Assembly (NCBI RefSeq): GCF_018614415.1 | Contig: NZ_JAGGOO010000025.1 | Location: 42,219-106,218 of the forward strand | DNA: 64,000 bases | From: Streptomyces sp. ISL-12 | GTDB lineage: Bacteria; Actinomycetota; Actinomycetes; Streptomycetales; Streptomycetaceae | Reading direction: 5' to 3' | Shown here: in pieces, positions 1 to 10,272 of the stretch | How the letters are laid out: every line of letters begins with the position of its first letter | How positions within the stretch are numbered: position 1 is the first letter of the stretch | The notes under the pieces: model-generated | What the model was told of the DNA's origin: nothing | Seen by the model: the letters and a program-made list of their open reading frames with translations, nothing else | Database searches by the model: none | Position numbers and translations under genes: made by a program

Positions 1-633
1 ACCGTGATGGCGGTCAGCGGGCTGATCATGCTGCTGTACCTGGTCGTCCACATGATCGGCAACTTGAAGATCTTCTTCGGTACGGAGGAGTTCAACCACT
101 ACGCCCACTGGCTGCGCACGGTCGGTGAGCCGTTCATGCACTATGAGTGGACGCTGTGGCTGGTCCGCGTCGTGCTGGTCGTCGCCGTCGTCGCCCACGC
201 CGTCTCCGCGTACCAGCTCAGCCGCCGCGACCTCAAGGCACGGCCCACCAAGTACGCGCACAAGCGCAAGCGGGCCAGTTACGCGACGAACACCATGCGG
301 TACGGCGGAATCATCCTCGCCCTGTTCATCGTCTGGCACATCCTGGACCTGACCACCGGCACCGTGCACTCCGGCGGCTTCGAGTCGGGCAAGCCCTACC
401 AGAACGTCGTGGACACCTTCTCCACCTGGTACGGCAACGTCGTCTACATCGTCGCCATGCTCGCCCTCGGCCTGCACATCCAGCACGGCTTCTGGAGCGC
501 CGCCCAGACCCTCGGCGCCGGCAGCCGCACCCGCGACCGCGCCCTGAAGACCGTCGCCAACGTCCTCGCGCTGCTGCTCACGGCCGGTTTCATCGCCGTC
601 CCCGTGGGCGTCATGACCGGAGTGGTGAGCTGA
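1..633 (+). CDS. sdhC: Succinate dehydrogenase cytochrome b subunit (5' partial)
   Basis: Membrane anchor of a three-subunit succinate dehydrogenase/fumarate reductase that binds haem b and quinone. The reading frame is open at base 1, so the true start lies outside the window; 210 residues are visible. Several hydrophobic helices can be seen, including an early one with the likely haem-ligand histidine in LVVHMIGNL and later ones with IVWHILDL and GLHIQHGFW, which fit the SdhC family of the Bacillus/actinobacterial type that needs no separate SdhD. It is followed after two bases by the flavoprotein gene, so the three genes form one operon. Family assignment is firm; whether the physiological direction is succinate oxidation or fumarate reduction cannot be read from sequence. 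Confidence 0.93.
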   Translation, partial: TVMAVSGLIMLLYLVVHMIGNLKIFFGTEEFNHYAHWLRTVGEPFMHYEWTLWLVRVVLVVAVVAHAVSAYQLSRRDLKARPTKYAHKRKRASYATNTMRYGGIILALFIVWHILDLTTGTVHSGGFESGKPYQNVVDTFSTWYGNVVYIVAMLALGLHIQHGFWSAAQTLGAGSRTRDRALKTVANVLALLLTAGFIAVPVGVMTGVVS

Positions 634-635
634 AC

Positions 636-2581
<1,946 letters not shown>

Positions 2582-2585
<4 letters not shown>

Positions 2586-3331
2586 GGCTCACCCTGCGCG
2601 TCTGGCGCCAGAAGAACGCCGACGCCGAAGGCGCCATGTCCACGTACGAGGTGGACGGGATCTCGCGGGACATGTCCTTCCTGGAGATGCTCGACACCCT
2701 CAACGAGGAGCTGATCCTCAAGGGCGAGGACCCCGTCGCCTTCGACCACGACTGCCGCGAGGGCATCTGCGGGGCCTGCTCGCTCGTCATCAACGGCGAC
2801 GCGCACGGTCCCGAGCGCACCACCACCTGCCAGCTGCACATGCGGTCCTTCCAGGACGGCGACACGATCGACATCGAGCCGTGGCGGGCGTCGGCCTTCC
2901 CGGTGGTGAAGGACCTGGTCGTGGACCGGTCCGCGTTCGACCGGATCATCCAGGCCGGCGGCTACATCACCGCGCCGACCGGCGCCGCGCCGGAGGCCCA
3001 CGCCACGCCGGTGCCGAAGCCGGACGCCGACTTCGCGTTCGAGCACGCGGAGTGCATCGGGTGCGGGGCGTGTGTGGCCGCGTGTCCCAACGGGGCGGCG
3101 ATGCTGTTCACGTCCGCGAAGGTCAACCACCTGAACGTGCTGCCGCAGGGGGCGCCGGAGCGGGAGTCGCGGGTGCTGGACATGGTGGGGCAGATGGACG
3201 CGGAGGGGTTCGGGGGGTGCACGCTCGCCGGTGAGTGTGCGACCGCGTGTCCGAAGGGGATTCCGCTGATGTCCATCACGAGCATGAACAAGGAGTGGCT
3301 GCGGGCGACCCGGAAGGCCGGGAAGCGGTAA
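2582..3331 (+). CDS. sdhB: Succinate dehydrogenase iron-sulfur subunit
   Basis: 249-residue electron-transfer subunit. The ligands for the [2Fe-2S] cluster are seen in [15 protein letters not shown] and the later TCQLHMR; the [4Fe-4S]/[3Fe-4S] ligands are in [15 protein letters not shown] and [14 protein letters not shown]. It begins inside the stop codon of sdhA (ATGA overlap) and is the last gene of the operon; a hairpin terminator follows at 3406-3424. The C-terminal cysteine spacing matches the three-subunit class with a cytochrome b anchor such as the gene at the left edge. Confidence 0.97.
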
Positions 3332-3349
3332 GCCGTCGTTGCGGGGTGC

Positions 3350-3427
3350 GGCGCCGTCGTGGCTTGTCGCGCCCACGCGGCGGAGCCGCAAATCGACACA
3401 GCCCCGCGCCCCTCGCAGGGGCGCTTT
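3350..3427. repeat. Streptomyces-type intergenic repeat with terminator hairpin
   Basis: The stretch after sdhB contains the familiar Streptomyces intergenic strings GCCCACGCGGCGGAGCCGCA and ACAGCCCCGCGCCCCT. Its right part folds into a perfect 8-bp stem (GCGCCCCT, loop CGC, AGGGGCGC, 3406-3424) followed by TTT, which fits an intrinsic terminator for sdhCAB. A related element lies at 60878-60930. Recognition of the genus-wide repeat is from memory of many Streptomyces genomes, not from a search. Confidence 0.65.
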
Positions 3428-3615
3428 CAGTGAACGTTCGCCGAAATCGTGCGGACGGGCGGGGTCGGGAGAGGTGCTCCTTCCGGCCCCGTCTCGCGTT
3501 CCGCGCCCCCGGCATTCAGCAAGCGCACATCCGCTCTCCCGGCGCTGGTCATGCGCAGGACAGCCAGGCTCGGAAGAACTGAGCCGAGCCCGGCCCCTCG
3601 ACCAGGAGAGCAGTC

Positions 3616-4392
3616 ATGAGCGGTGTACTGACCGTCGACCGTCCCCCGCAGCCCGCGGCACCCGTCCGTTATACCGTCTCCCTCGCCCGCGACGAGGACG
3701 AGGTCCGGGCCGCGCAGCGGCTGCGGCACGAGGTCTTCGCCGGGGAGATGGGGGCGCTGCTGTCCGGCCCGCAGCCGGGCCTCGACATCGACTCCTTCGA
3801 CGCGTACTGCGACCACCTGCTGGTCCGGGAGGAGACGAGCGGGCAGGTCGTCGGCACCTACCGGCTGCTGCCGCCCGAGCGGGCCGCGGTCGCCGGACGG
3901 CTGTACGCGGAGAGCGAGTTCGAGCTGGCCGCGCTGGACCCGATCCGCCCGGACCTGGTCGAGGTCGGCCGCTCCTGCGTCCACCCCGGCCACCGCGACG
4001 GCGCCGTCATCGGGCTCATCTGGGCCGGTATCGCCCGCTACATGACCGACCGCGGCCACGAGTGGCTGGCCGGCTGCTGCTCCATCCCGCTCGCCGACGG
4101 CGGCGCCCTCGCGTCGGCCACCTGGGACCGGGTGCGGGAGCGCAACCTCGCCCCCGAGGAGTACCGGGTACGGCCGCTGCTGCCGTGGATCCCGGATGCC
4201 GGGACGCCGGCCGGACACAGCGACGTGCCGGCCCTGCTGCGCGGCTACCTGCGGCTCGGCGCCTGGGTCTGCGGGGAACCCGCGCACGACCCCGACTTCG
4301 GCGTCGCCGACCTGTACGTGCTGCTGCCCATGAGCCGGGTCAACCCGCGCTACCTGCGGCACTTCCTCTCGCTCGTGCCCGCCGCCCGGTGA
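3616..4392 (+). CDS. GNAT-fold acyltransferase, OlsB-like
   Basis: 258 residues. The protein resembles the autoinducer-synthase-like GNAT branch that includes OlsB, the ornithine N-acyltransferase that moves a 3-hydroxyacyl group from acyl carrier protein to ornithine. Seen: the start of the fold with AAQRLRHEVFAGEMGA, then VVGTYRLLPP and the conserved block EVGRSCVHPGHRDG...LIWAGIARY. It overlaps the following PlsC-type gene by four bases (GTGA), the same pairing as olsB-olsA in ornithine lipid synthesis. The acyl acceptor is therefore inferred to be ornithine; direct proof is absent. A good ribosome binding site (CAGGAGAG) precedes the ATG. Confidence 0.8.
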   Translation: MSGVLTVDRPPQPAAPVRYTVSLARDEDEVRAAQRLRHEVFAGEMGALLSGPQPGLDIDSFDAYCDHLLVREETSGQVVGTYRLLPPERAAVAGRLYAESEFELAALDPIRPDLVEVGRSCVHPGHRDGAVIGLIWAGIARYMTDRGHEWLAGCCSIPLADGGALASATWDRVRERNLAPEEYRVRPLLPWIPDAGTPAGHSDVPALLRGYLRLGAWVCGEPAHDPDFGVADLYVLLPMSRVNPRYLRHFLSLVPAAR

Positions 4393-5216
4393 GCGTCTGG
4401 CTGCCCGGCGCGCCCTGCACCCCCGAGGCGTGCGTGGAACGGGCGCGGACCGCGGCGGCCGTACCGCGTGCCGTGCTGCGGCTGACGGCCGTCGTGGTCC
4501 TGCTGCTGGCCGGGATCGCGCTGACGCCGGTGGGACACCGCGTGCCCGCGGCCCTGGTGCGCCGGTGGTCCCGGTGGATCGTACGGGCCTGTGGCGTCCG
4601 GGTCCGGATCACCGGGAGCGCCCCGCCCGCCGGGGGGCTGCTGCTCGTCGCCAACCACGTCTCCTGGCTCGACGTCCCGCTGCTCGCCGCCGTCCGCCCG
4701 GCGCGGATGGTGGCCAAGACCGAGATCCGCGGCTGGCCGGTGGCCGGGTGGCTGGCCGCCCGCGGGCGAGTGCTGTTCATCGAACGGGACCGGCTGCGGG
4801 CGCTGCCCGGGACCGTCGCCCGCATCGCCGCCGAACTGCGCGGCGGCGCCGCGGTCGCGGCCTTCCCCGAGGGCAGCACCTGGTGCGGGCGGGCCCGGGG
4901 GCCGTTCCGCCGGGCCGTGTTCCAGGCCGCGCTGGACGCGGGCGTACCGGTCCAGCCGGTGCGCATCCGCTACCTGGCGGACGGACGGACGGTGAGCACG
5001 ACGCCCGCCTTCGTCGGCGAGGACACCCTGCTCACCTCGCTGTGGCGGGTGGCGTCGGCGCGCGGTCTGGTGGCCGAGGTGCGGGTGCGACCGGTTGTTC
5101 CCGCCGGCGCCTGTTCCGACCGCCGTGACCTCGCCCGGGCCGCCGAAGGGGCGGACGGGGTCGCCCGCACCGGTCACCACGGGAAAGCACACTCGAAAAG
5201 TTTGTGCAATTTGTGA
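4389..5216 (+). CDS. 1-acyl-sn-glycerol-3-phosphate/lyso-lipid acyltransferase, OlsA-like
   Basis: 275-residue PlsC-family acyltransferase. A hydrophobic N-terminal segment (VLRLTAVVVLLLAGIAL) anchors it in the membrane. The HX4D catalytic box is seen as NHVSWLD and the glycerophosphate-binding box as FPEGST; AKTEIRGWPVAGW and FIERD are further family blocks. The GTG start overlaps the stop of the upstream GNAT gene (GTGA), so the two proteins are made together. In ornithine lipid synthesis OlsA adds the second acyl chain to the lyso-ornithine lipid from OlsB, the likely role here; a general lysophosphatidate acyltransferase is the alternative. Confidence 0.85.
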   Translation: MSVWLPGAPCTPEACVERARTAAAVPRAVLRLTAVVVLLLAGIALTPVGHRVPAALVRRWSRWIVRACGVRVRITGSAPPAGGLLLVANHVSWLDVPLLAAVRPARMVAKTEIRGWPVAGWLAARGRVLFIERDRLRALPGTVARIAAELRGGAAVAAFPEGSTWCGRARGPFRRAVFQAALDAGVPVQPVRIRYLADGRTVSTTPAFVGEDTLLTSLWRVASARGLVAEVRVRPVVPAGACSDRRDLARAAEGADGVARTGHHGKAHSKSLCNL

Positions 5217-5289
5217 CGCATGTGCCGTTTTCTGTCTCTTGATGCGGAAAACCAGATAAGCGTCACTCCAGAAGGAGGGTGAGGCCAAG

Positions 5290-6177
5290 ATGATCACCCG
5301 CGAAGAGATCACGATGCTGTTGGACCATCCCGTCTACGACGGCGACGGCAACAAGATCGGCGACGCCAAGCACGTCTTCTTCGACGACATGACCGGGCGC
5401 CCCGAGTGGGTCAGTGTCAGGACCGGAATGTTCGGCTCCAGCGAGTCGTTCATCCCCATCCACAACGCGACCCTGGTCGAGGACCACCTCGAGGTTCCCT
5501 ACCCCAAGGACCAGGTCAAGGGCGCGCCCAACGTCGACATCGACGCGGGCGGGCACCTGTCGGCGAGCGAGGAGCACCGTCTCTACGACTACTACGGCGT
5601 CAACTGGGACAGCGTGCTGTCCGAGGCCGAGGCGTCCGGTGGTCCGGGCACCGGCACCACCACGGGCACCGGCACCACCACGGGCACGGGTACCGCTGCG
5701 GCGGCCGGTACGGCGGGCATGGCCGGTACGGCCGGCATGGCGGGCACCGCCGGCCGGGGCCGAACGGACCGCACGGGCATGCGCGACGACGACGCCATGA
5801 CGCTCTCCGAGGAGCGGCTGCACATCGGCGTCGAGCGGCGCGAGACCGGACGGGCCCGGCTGCGCAAGTACGTGGTCACCGAGGACGTGCAGCAGACCGT
5901 CCCCGTACGGCACGAGGAGGTGCGCCTGGAACGGGAGCCGATCACGGAGGCCAACCGTGACGCCGCGCTCTCCGGCCCGGAGATCAGCGAGGCCGAGCAC
6001 GAGGTCACCCTGTACGAGGAACACCCCGTGGTCGAGACCGAGACGGTACCGGTGGAACGCGTGCGGCTGACCACCGAGGAACGCGTCGAGGACGAGACCG
6101 TCCGGGGCCGGGTCCGCAAGGAGCGGATCGAGACCGAGGGCACGGTCGACGACATCCGGCGGCCGGGCCGCGAGTGA
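5290..6177 (+). CDS. PRC-barrel and DUF2382 domain protein
   Basis: 295 residues. The N-terminal part (about 1-100) is a PRC-barrel with VYDGDGNKIGDAKHVFFDD. A low-complexity linker (about 118-160) is made of Gly-Thr-Thr and Ala-Gly-Thr-Ala repeats, reflected in the DNA as repeated GGCACCGGCACCACCACG units near 5647-5690 and GGTACGGC/CGGCATGG units near 5708-5750. The C-terminal half is a DUF2382 stress domain rich in Glu/Arg (LHIGVERRETGRARLRKYV). Proteins of this type are common in actinobacteria and Deinococcus and linked to stress response; no enzymatic role is known. AAGGAGG lies about 10 bases before the ATG. Monocistronic. Confidence 0.9.
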   Translation: MITREEITMLLDHPVYDGDGNKIGDAKHVFFDDMTGRPEWVSVRTGMFGSSESFIPIHNATLVEDHLEVPYPKDQVKGAPNVDIDAGGHLSASEEHRLYDYYGVNWDSVLSEAEASGGPGTGTTTGTGTTTGTGTAAAAGTAGMAGTAGMAGTAGRGRTDRTGMRDDDAMTLSEERLHIGVERRETGRARLRKYVVTEDVQQTVPVRHEEVRLEREPITEANRDAALSGPEISEAEHEVTLYEEHPVVETETVPVERVRLTTEERVEDETVRGRVRKERIETEGTVDDIRRPGRE

Positions 6178-6208
6178 TCCGGACCGCTCCGGCGGCGTGG
6201 CGCCTCCC

Positions 6209-7282
6209 TCAGCGGAGCGCCGCGCCGCCGACGGCCGTCTCCGGAGGGCCGGGGATGTGCTCCGCGCCGCCCCGGACCGGCTGTCCGACGATCCGCGCGA
6301 GCCGCCGGTAGGAGTCGTACAGGGCCGCGCGGTCGTGGGTGCTGGTGGTGACCAGCACCTCCTGGGCGCCCGTCTCCTTCAGCAGCGTCTCCAGTTCGTC
6401 GGCGACCTGCTCCTCGGTGCCGGCGAGGTGGCCGGTGAGACCGGCCTCGTAGAAGCCGCGCTCCTTCGCGGTCATCGTCCGGGTCTCGACCCGCTCGGCG
6501 GGCGGCAGCGGCGGGAAGGTGCCGCGGGTGCGGGAGTACGCCATGGACCACGCCTCGGGGAGCAGCAGCCGCCGGGCCGCCTCGGGGGTGGCCGCCACGG
6601 CGATCGTGCCGGAGACGACGACGTACGGCTCCCGGGCCCAGGGGGAGGGGCGGAAGGTGTCGCGGTAGCGGTCGATGCCGCGCCGCATCCGGTCCCGGTC
6701 GCGCAGGTCGCCGATGACCATCGGCAGGCCCGCGCGGGCGGCGACGGCCGCGCCCTCGCCCATCGCCAGCACGAACGGCGGCACGGTCAGGCCCTCGGCG
6801 GGGCGGGCGTGCGCGCCGGTGGCGGAGGTGCCCTCGAACCAGCCGAGCAGCTCCGCCAGTTGCTCCTCGAAGCGGTCGGCGTCGGCGTCGTCCTTGTCGC
6901 GGCCCAGCGCCCGGCGCACCCCGTCGGTGAAGCCCACCGAGCGGCCGAGCCCCATGTCGATCCGGCCCGGGAACAGCGACTCCAGTACGCCGAACTGCTC
7001 GGCGACGACCAGGGGCCGGTGGTTGGGGAGCATCACGCCGCCCGTCCCGGCCCGGATGGTCCGGGTGGCGCCGGCCACGGCGGCGGCCAGTACGGTCGGC
7101 GCCGAACCGGCCACCCCGGGCACCCCGTGGTGCTCGGACACCCAGAACCGGTGATAGCCGAGCCGTTCGGCCTCCCGCGCGAACCGCACGGTGTCGCGCA
7201 GCGCCTCACCGGGCGGGTGCCCCTCGCGGGTGCGGGAGCGGTCGAGGACGGAGAACGGGGTCCGGGCGGTCAGTGAGCTCAC
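6209..7282 (-). CDS. LLM-class flavin-dependent oxidoreductase
   Basis: 357 residues from the GTG at 7282 (protein starts VSSLTARTPFSVLDRS). The fold is that of the bacterial luciferase-like monooxygenases using FMN or F420. Seen: FAREAERLGYHRFWVSEHHG, the group-typical start with the SEHH active-site histidines, GTGGVMLPNHRPLVVAEQFG and RIDMGLGRSVGF. It belongs to the MsnO8/LLM subgroup found widely in Streptomyces with unknown substrates. An upstream in-frame extension to 7438 overlaps the L32 gene and is rejected. It lies 41 bases downstream of the L32 gene on the same strand and may be read from the same zinc-controlled promoter. Confidence 0.88.
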   Translation of the reverse strand: MSSLTARTPFSVLDRSRTREGHPPGEALRDTVRFAREAERLGYHRFWVSEHHGVPGVAGSAPTVLAAAVAGATRTIRAGTGGVMLPNHRPLVVAEQFGVLESLFPGRIDMGLGRSVGFTDGVRRALGRDKDDADADRFEEQLAELLGWFEGTSATGAHARPAEGLTVPPFVLAMGEGAAVAARAGLPMVIGDLRDRDRMRRGIDRYRDTFRPSPWAREPYVVVSGTIAVAATPEAARRLLLPEAWSMAYSRTRGTFPPLPPAERVETRTMTAKERGFYEAGLTGHLAGTEEQVADELETLLKETGAQEVLVTTSTHDRAALYDSYRRLARIVGQPVRGGAEHIPGPPETAVGGAALR

Positions 7283-7323
7283 ACGTGGTTCAACGTCCCG
7301 CGGGCGGGGGCATTCCCGCGCGG

Positions 7324-7494
7324 TCAGCCCTCGGGGTGCAGCAGGCCGCGCTCGTACGCCTTGCGCAGGTGCTGCGGGACGAGGTGGCGGACGCCGTCGA
7401 CCGTGACCGGGACGAGGGCCGGGGTGGCCGCCTTCCACTGGGCGCGGCGGTGGCGGGTGTTGCTGCGGGACATCTTCCGCTTGGGGACGGCCAT
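7324..7494 (-). CDS. rpmF: 50S ribosomal protein L32, cysteine-free (zinc-independent) paralogue
   Basis: 56 residues. The N-terminus [20 protein letters not shown] is the standard L32 start, but the second half ([23 protein letters not shown]) lacks all four cysteines that hold zinc in normal L32. Such C-minus paralogues replace the zinc-bound protein under zinc starvation and are normally repressed by Zur. The gene is preceded by GAGGAG eight to nine bases before ATG and by a promoter overlapped by a Zur-like palindrome at 7547-7567. Too short for most gene finders but unmistakable from its N-terminus. Confidence 0.93.
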   Translation of the reverse strand: MAVPKRKMSRSNTRHRRAQWKAATPALVPVTVDGVRHLVPQHLRKAYERGLLHPEG

Positions 7495-7540
7495 GGGACG
7501 TGCTCCTCGGTGCTCGGGGCGTGGCAAGGTCACCGAGGAC

Positions 7541-7568
7541 GCTATATGAAAATGGATGCCATTTACAA
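7541..7568 (-). promoter_or_regulatory. Promoter of the L32 gene overlapped by a Zur-like palindrome
   Basis: Read on the minus strand, TTGTAA (7568-7563) and TATAGC (7546-7541) are 16 bases apart, a plausible -35/-10 pair. The whole spacer and part of the -35 box are covered by a 21-bp inverted repeat at 7547-7567 with arms TGAAAATG and CATTTACA separated by GATGC (one mismatch). This resembles the AT-rich Zur boxes of Streptomyces and Mycobacterium. Repression by zinc-loaded Zur, with derepression when zinc is scarce, is inferred from the box and from the zinc-free nature of the product. Confidence 0.7.
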
Positions 7569-7610
7569 AGCAGGGCGGGTGGCGGAGGGGGTGGGTCCCT
7601 GGGGCGGCGC

Positions 7611-7820
7611 TCACTCGTCCAGGCGGAAGCCCACCTTCAGGCCGACCTGCCAGTGGGCCACCTGGCCGTTCTCGATCTGGCCGCGGACCTGGGTCACCTC
7701 GAACCAGTCCAGGTGGCGCAGGGTTTCCGAGGCGCGGGAGAGTCCGTTGCGGACGGCCTGGTCGACGCCGTCGGGCGAGGTGCCGACGATCTCCGTGACG
7801 CGATAGGTGTGGTTCGTCAT
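7611..7820 (-). CDS. Dodecin family protein
   Basis: 69 residues. Dodecins form hollow dodecamers that store flavins or coenzyme A. The sequence [16 protein letters not shown] then [22 protein letters not shown] and [11 protein letters not shown] follows the family throughout, including the aromatic Trp in DWFEV that stacks on the flavin. The gene reads toward the L32 gene but has a 116-bp gap with its own downstream promoter, so the two are probably separate units. The start at 7820 is the only reasonable methionine. Confidence 0.92.
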   Translation of the reverse strand: MTNHTYRVTEIVGTSPDGVDQAVRNGLSRASETLRHLDWFEVTQVRGQIENGQVAHWQVGLKVGFRLDE

Positions 7821-7881
7821 CACTCCACGGTGCCCCACGCCGCGCCGGCGCGCGACATGTCGGGCGATGTGCCGGAGCCCC

Positions 7882-7910
7882 TTGACCCCGACATTGGTAC
7901 GGACCAAAAT
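7882..7910 (+). promoter_or_regulatory. Promoter with embedded palindromic operator, DasR/GntR-like
   Basis: TTGACC (7882-7887) and CAAAAT (7905-7910) with a 17-base spacer form a good promoter for the sugar-binding lipoprotein gene. The spacer and -10 are overlapped by the palindrome TTGGT-N4-ACCAA (7894-7907), whose TGGT...ACCA core resembles the operators of HutC/DasR-type GntR regulators that control amino-sugar uptake. Operator identity is inference from the core alone. Confidence 0.55.
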
Positions 7911-7991
7911 CCAGGCACCCGTACGAGCCACGGGCTCGTCCCCCCATGTCGGGTGTCCCTTCGCCGTGTTCCGGACAGAACAGGACCCCTC

Positions 7992-9257
7992 GTGAGACGT
8001 CGTCGCCTGCTCGCCCTCGTTCCCGCCGCCGCCCTCCTGCTCGGCGGCTGCGGCCTGGTCGGGGACGACGACTCCGGCGGGCGCACCGTCACCGTGTGGC
8101 TGATGAAGGGCAGCGCCTCGCAGCAGTACCTGGACCGCTTCACCGAGGACTTCGCCCGCACCCACCCCGGCATCACCCTGGACCTGCGCCTCCAGGAGTG
8201 GACCGGCGTCGTCGACAAGGTGCGGGCCGCGCTGGCGGCGGACGGCGCGGACGGGCCCGACGTCATCGAGGTCGGCAACACCCAGGTCCCCACGTACGCC
8301 GAGGGCGGCGGGCTGCTCGACCTGACGCTGGAGTCGATGCGGGACTGGGGCATCCGCGACTGGCTGCCGGGCCTCGCCGAACCGGGCGCGTGGCAGTCCC
8401 AGCAGTACGGCATCCCCTGGTACGCCGCCAACCGCGTCGTCATCTACCGCAAGGACCTCTTCGAGCGGGCGGGCATCAGCCGGCCGCCGCGCACCCAGGA
8501 CGAGTGGCTCGACGTCACCGAACGGCTCGACGAGAACGGCGGCCAGGGCATCTACCTGGCCGGACAGGACTGGTACACGCTCGCCGGCTTCATCTGGGAG
8601 GAGGGCGGCGAACTGGCCCGGCAGCGCGGCGGCGGCTCCTGGGAAGGCACCCTGGACAGTCCGGCCGCCCTGCGCGGCATGGAGTTCTACCGCCGGCTCC
8701 AGGCGCTCGGCGACGGTCCCGTCGGCGCCGACGAGGAACACCCGCCGCAGGCGGGCGTGTTCGCCCGGGAAGAGGTCGCGCAGATCGTGGCGGTGCCGGG
8801 CGCGGCCCAGGCCATCCTCCAGGAGAACCCCGGGCTGGAGGACGAGCTGGGCTTCTTCCCCGTCCCGGGCAGGAAGGCCGGTACCCCCGGCGCCGTGTTC
8901 ACCGGCGGCTCCGACCTGGTCGTGGCGGAGAACACCGGCGACCGGGAGGCCGCCGTCGCCGTGGTCGAGGCGCTGACCGGGAAGAAGTGGAACACCGAAC
9001 TGGCCCGGACCATGAACTACGTGCCGAACAAGAAGTCCCTGGCCGGCGCCGTCGCGGGCGAGGAGGGCGTCGCCGCCATGGCGGCCGGGGCCGCGCACGG
9101 GCGGGCCACCCCGACCACGCCCCAGTGGGGCGCGGTCGAGGCGGACAACCCGATCAAGGAGTACATGACGAACGTGCTCACCGGCGCCGGCCCGGCCGCC
9201 GAGGCCCGCCGGGCCGCCGACCGGGTCACCGAACTCCTCGACCCGAGCACCCGGTGA
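7992..9257 (+). CDS. Sugar ABC transporter substrate-binding lipoprotein (orphan)
   Basis: 421 residues. A type II signal peptide is clear: basic VRRRRLL, hydrophobic [10 protein letters not shown], lipobox LLGGC, so it is lipid-anchored outside the membrane. The mature part is an extracellular family-1 solute-binding protein ([10 protein letters not shown] near the start, [35 protein letters not shown]). No permease gene follows; the next gene is egtD on the other strand. In Streptomyces such an orphan receptor could share permeases with another locus and the global ATPase MsiK. The GTG start is chosen because the signal peptide begins there. A promoter with a DasR-like operator precedes it, suggesting an N-acetylglucosamine-related ligand. 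Confidence 0.88.
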   Translation: MRRRRLLALVPAAALLLGGCGLVGDDDSGGRTVTVWLMKGSASQQYLDRFTEDFARTHPGITLDLRLQEWTGVVDKVRAALAADGADGPDVIEVGNTQVPTYAEGGGLLDLTLESMRDWGIRDWLPGLAEPGAWQSQQYGIPWYAANRVVIYRKDLFERAGISRPPRTQDEWLDVTERLDENGGQGIYLAGQDWYTLAGFIWEEGGELARQRGGGSWEGTLDSPAALRGMEFYRRLQALGDGPVGADEEHPPQAGVFAREEVAQIVAVPGAAQAILQENPGLEDELGFFPVPGRKAGTPGAVFTGGSDLVVAENTGDREAAVAVVEALTGKKWNTELARTMNYVPNKKSLAGAVAGEEGVAAMAAGAAHGRATPTTPQWGAVEADNPIKEYMTNVLTGAGPAAEARRAADRVTELLDPSTR

Positions 9258-9309
9258 AGCCCGGTAAAGCCGGGTGACGCGCGGTGATGCCCGGTGGCGC
9301 CCGGCGCCG

Positions 9310-10272
9310 TCAGCGCGCCGTGCTCAGGGACAGCGCGAAGCGGCCCTCCCGGTCCGTCCACCAGTGGACCGGCTCCAGCCCCGCCGCCGCCAGTTCGGCG
9401 CGTACGCCCGCCTCGCGGAACTTCGCCGACACCTCGGTCCGCAGTTCCTCCCCGGCCGCGAACTCCACGGCCAGGTCGAGCGCCTGGACCTTCACCGTCT
9501 GCGCGGTGCGCGAGCGCAGCCGCATCTCGATCCACTCCCGTTCCGCGTCCCACCGCGCCACGTGGTCGAAGGCGGCGAGATCGAAGTCGGCGTCCAGCTC
9601 GCGGTTGATCACGGACAGCACGTTCTTGTCGAACGCGGCCGTCACCCCGGCCGCGTCGTCGTACGCCCGGACCAGCACCGCCTCGTCCTTGACCAGGTCG
9701 GTGCCGAGCAGCAGCGTGTCGCCGGGGGCCAGCGCGGAGCGGACCGAGGCGAGGAACGCGGACCGTTCGGCGGGGAGCAGATTGCCGATGGTGCCGCCGA
9801 GGAACGCCAGCAGCCGGGGGCCCGGCGTGTCCGGCAGTTCCAGGGCGGCGGTGAAGTCGGCGATCAGCGCGTGCACGTCGAGCCCCGGCCGTTCGGCGGC
9901 GATCGCCCGTCCGGCCCGGTCGAGGGCGCTCTCGCTGACGTCGACCGGCACGTAGGCGCGCAGTCCGGTCAGCGAGTCCAGCAGGTACCGGGTCTTCTCG
10001 GAGGAACCGGAGCCCAGCTCCACCAGGGTGCGGGCGCCGGACGCCGCCGCGATCTCACCGGCCCGGGCGGCGAGTATCTCGCGTTCGGCGCGCGTCGGGT
10101 AGTACTCGGGCAGTGCGGTGATCTCCTCGAACAGCTCGCTGCCGCGCGCGTCGTAGAACCACTTCGGCGGCAGCGTGCGGGGGCTGCCCGTCAGGCCGGC
10201 CAGGACGTCGGCGCGCAGGGCGGCGTCCGTGGCGTCCTCGGGCAGGATGCGGGTGATGCGGAACGTGCTCAC
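9310..10272 (-). CDS. egtD: L-histidine N-alpha-methyltransferase (ergothioneine synthesis)
   Basis: 320 residues. EgtD trimethylates histidine to hercynine using three S-adenosylmethionine molecules. Seen: LPPKWFYDARGSELFEEITALPEYYPTR split by family blocks, the SAM-binding ELGSGSSEKTRYLLD, FLGGTIGNLLPAER and TDLVKDEAVLVRAYDDAAGVTAAFD with the substrate-binding tyrosine/asparagine region. The GTG start at 10272 overlaps the egtC stop by four bases. Last gene of the egtABCD operon. Function is secure. Confidence 0.96.
   Translation of the reverse strand: MSTFRITRILPEDATDAALRADVLAGLTGSPRTLPPKWFYDARGSELFEEITALPEYYPTRAEREILAARAGEIAAASGARTLVELGSGSSEKTRYLLDSLTGLRAYVPVDVSESALDRAGRAIAAERPGLDVHALIADFTAALELPDTPGPRLLAFLGGTIGNLLPAERSAFLASVRSALAPGDTLLLGTDLVKDEAVLVRAYDDAAGVTAAFDKNVLSVINRELDADFDLAAFDHVARWDAEREWIEMRLRSRTAQTVKVQALDLAVEFAAGEELRTEVSAKFREAGVRAELAAAGLEPVHWWTDREGRFALSLSTAR

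Noticed and set aside
7283..7438. N-terminal extension of the LLM oxidoreductase to 7438
   Set aside because: It is Pro/Arg-rich nonsense overlapping the L32 gene; the GTG at 7282 starts the family domain.
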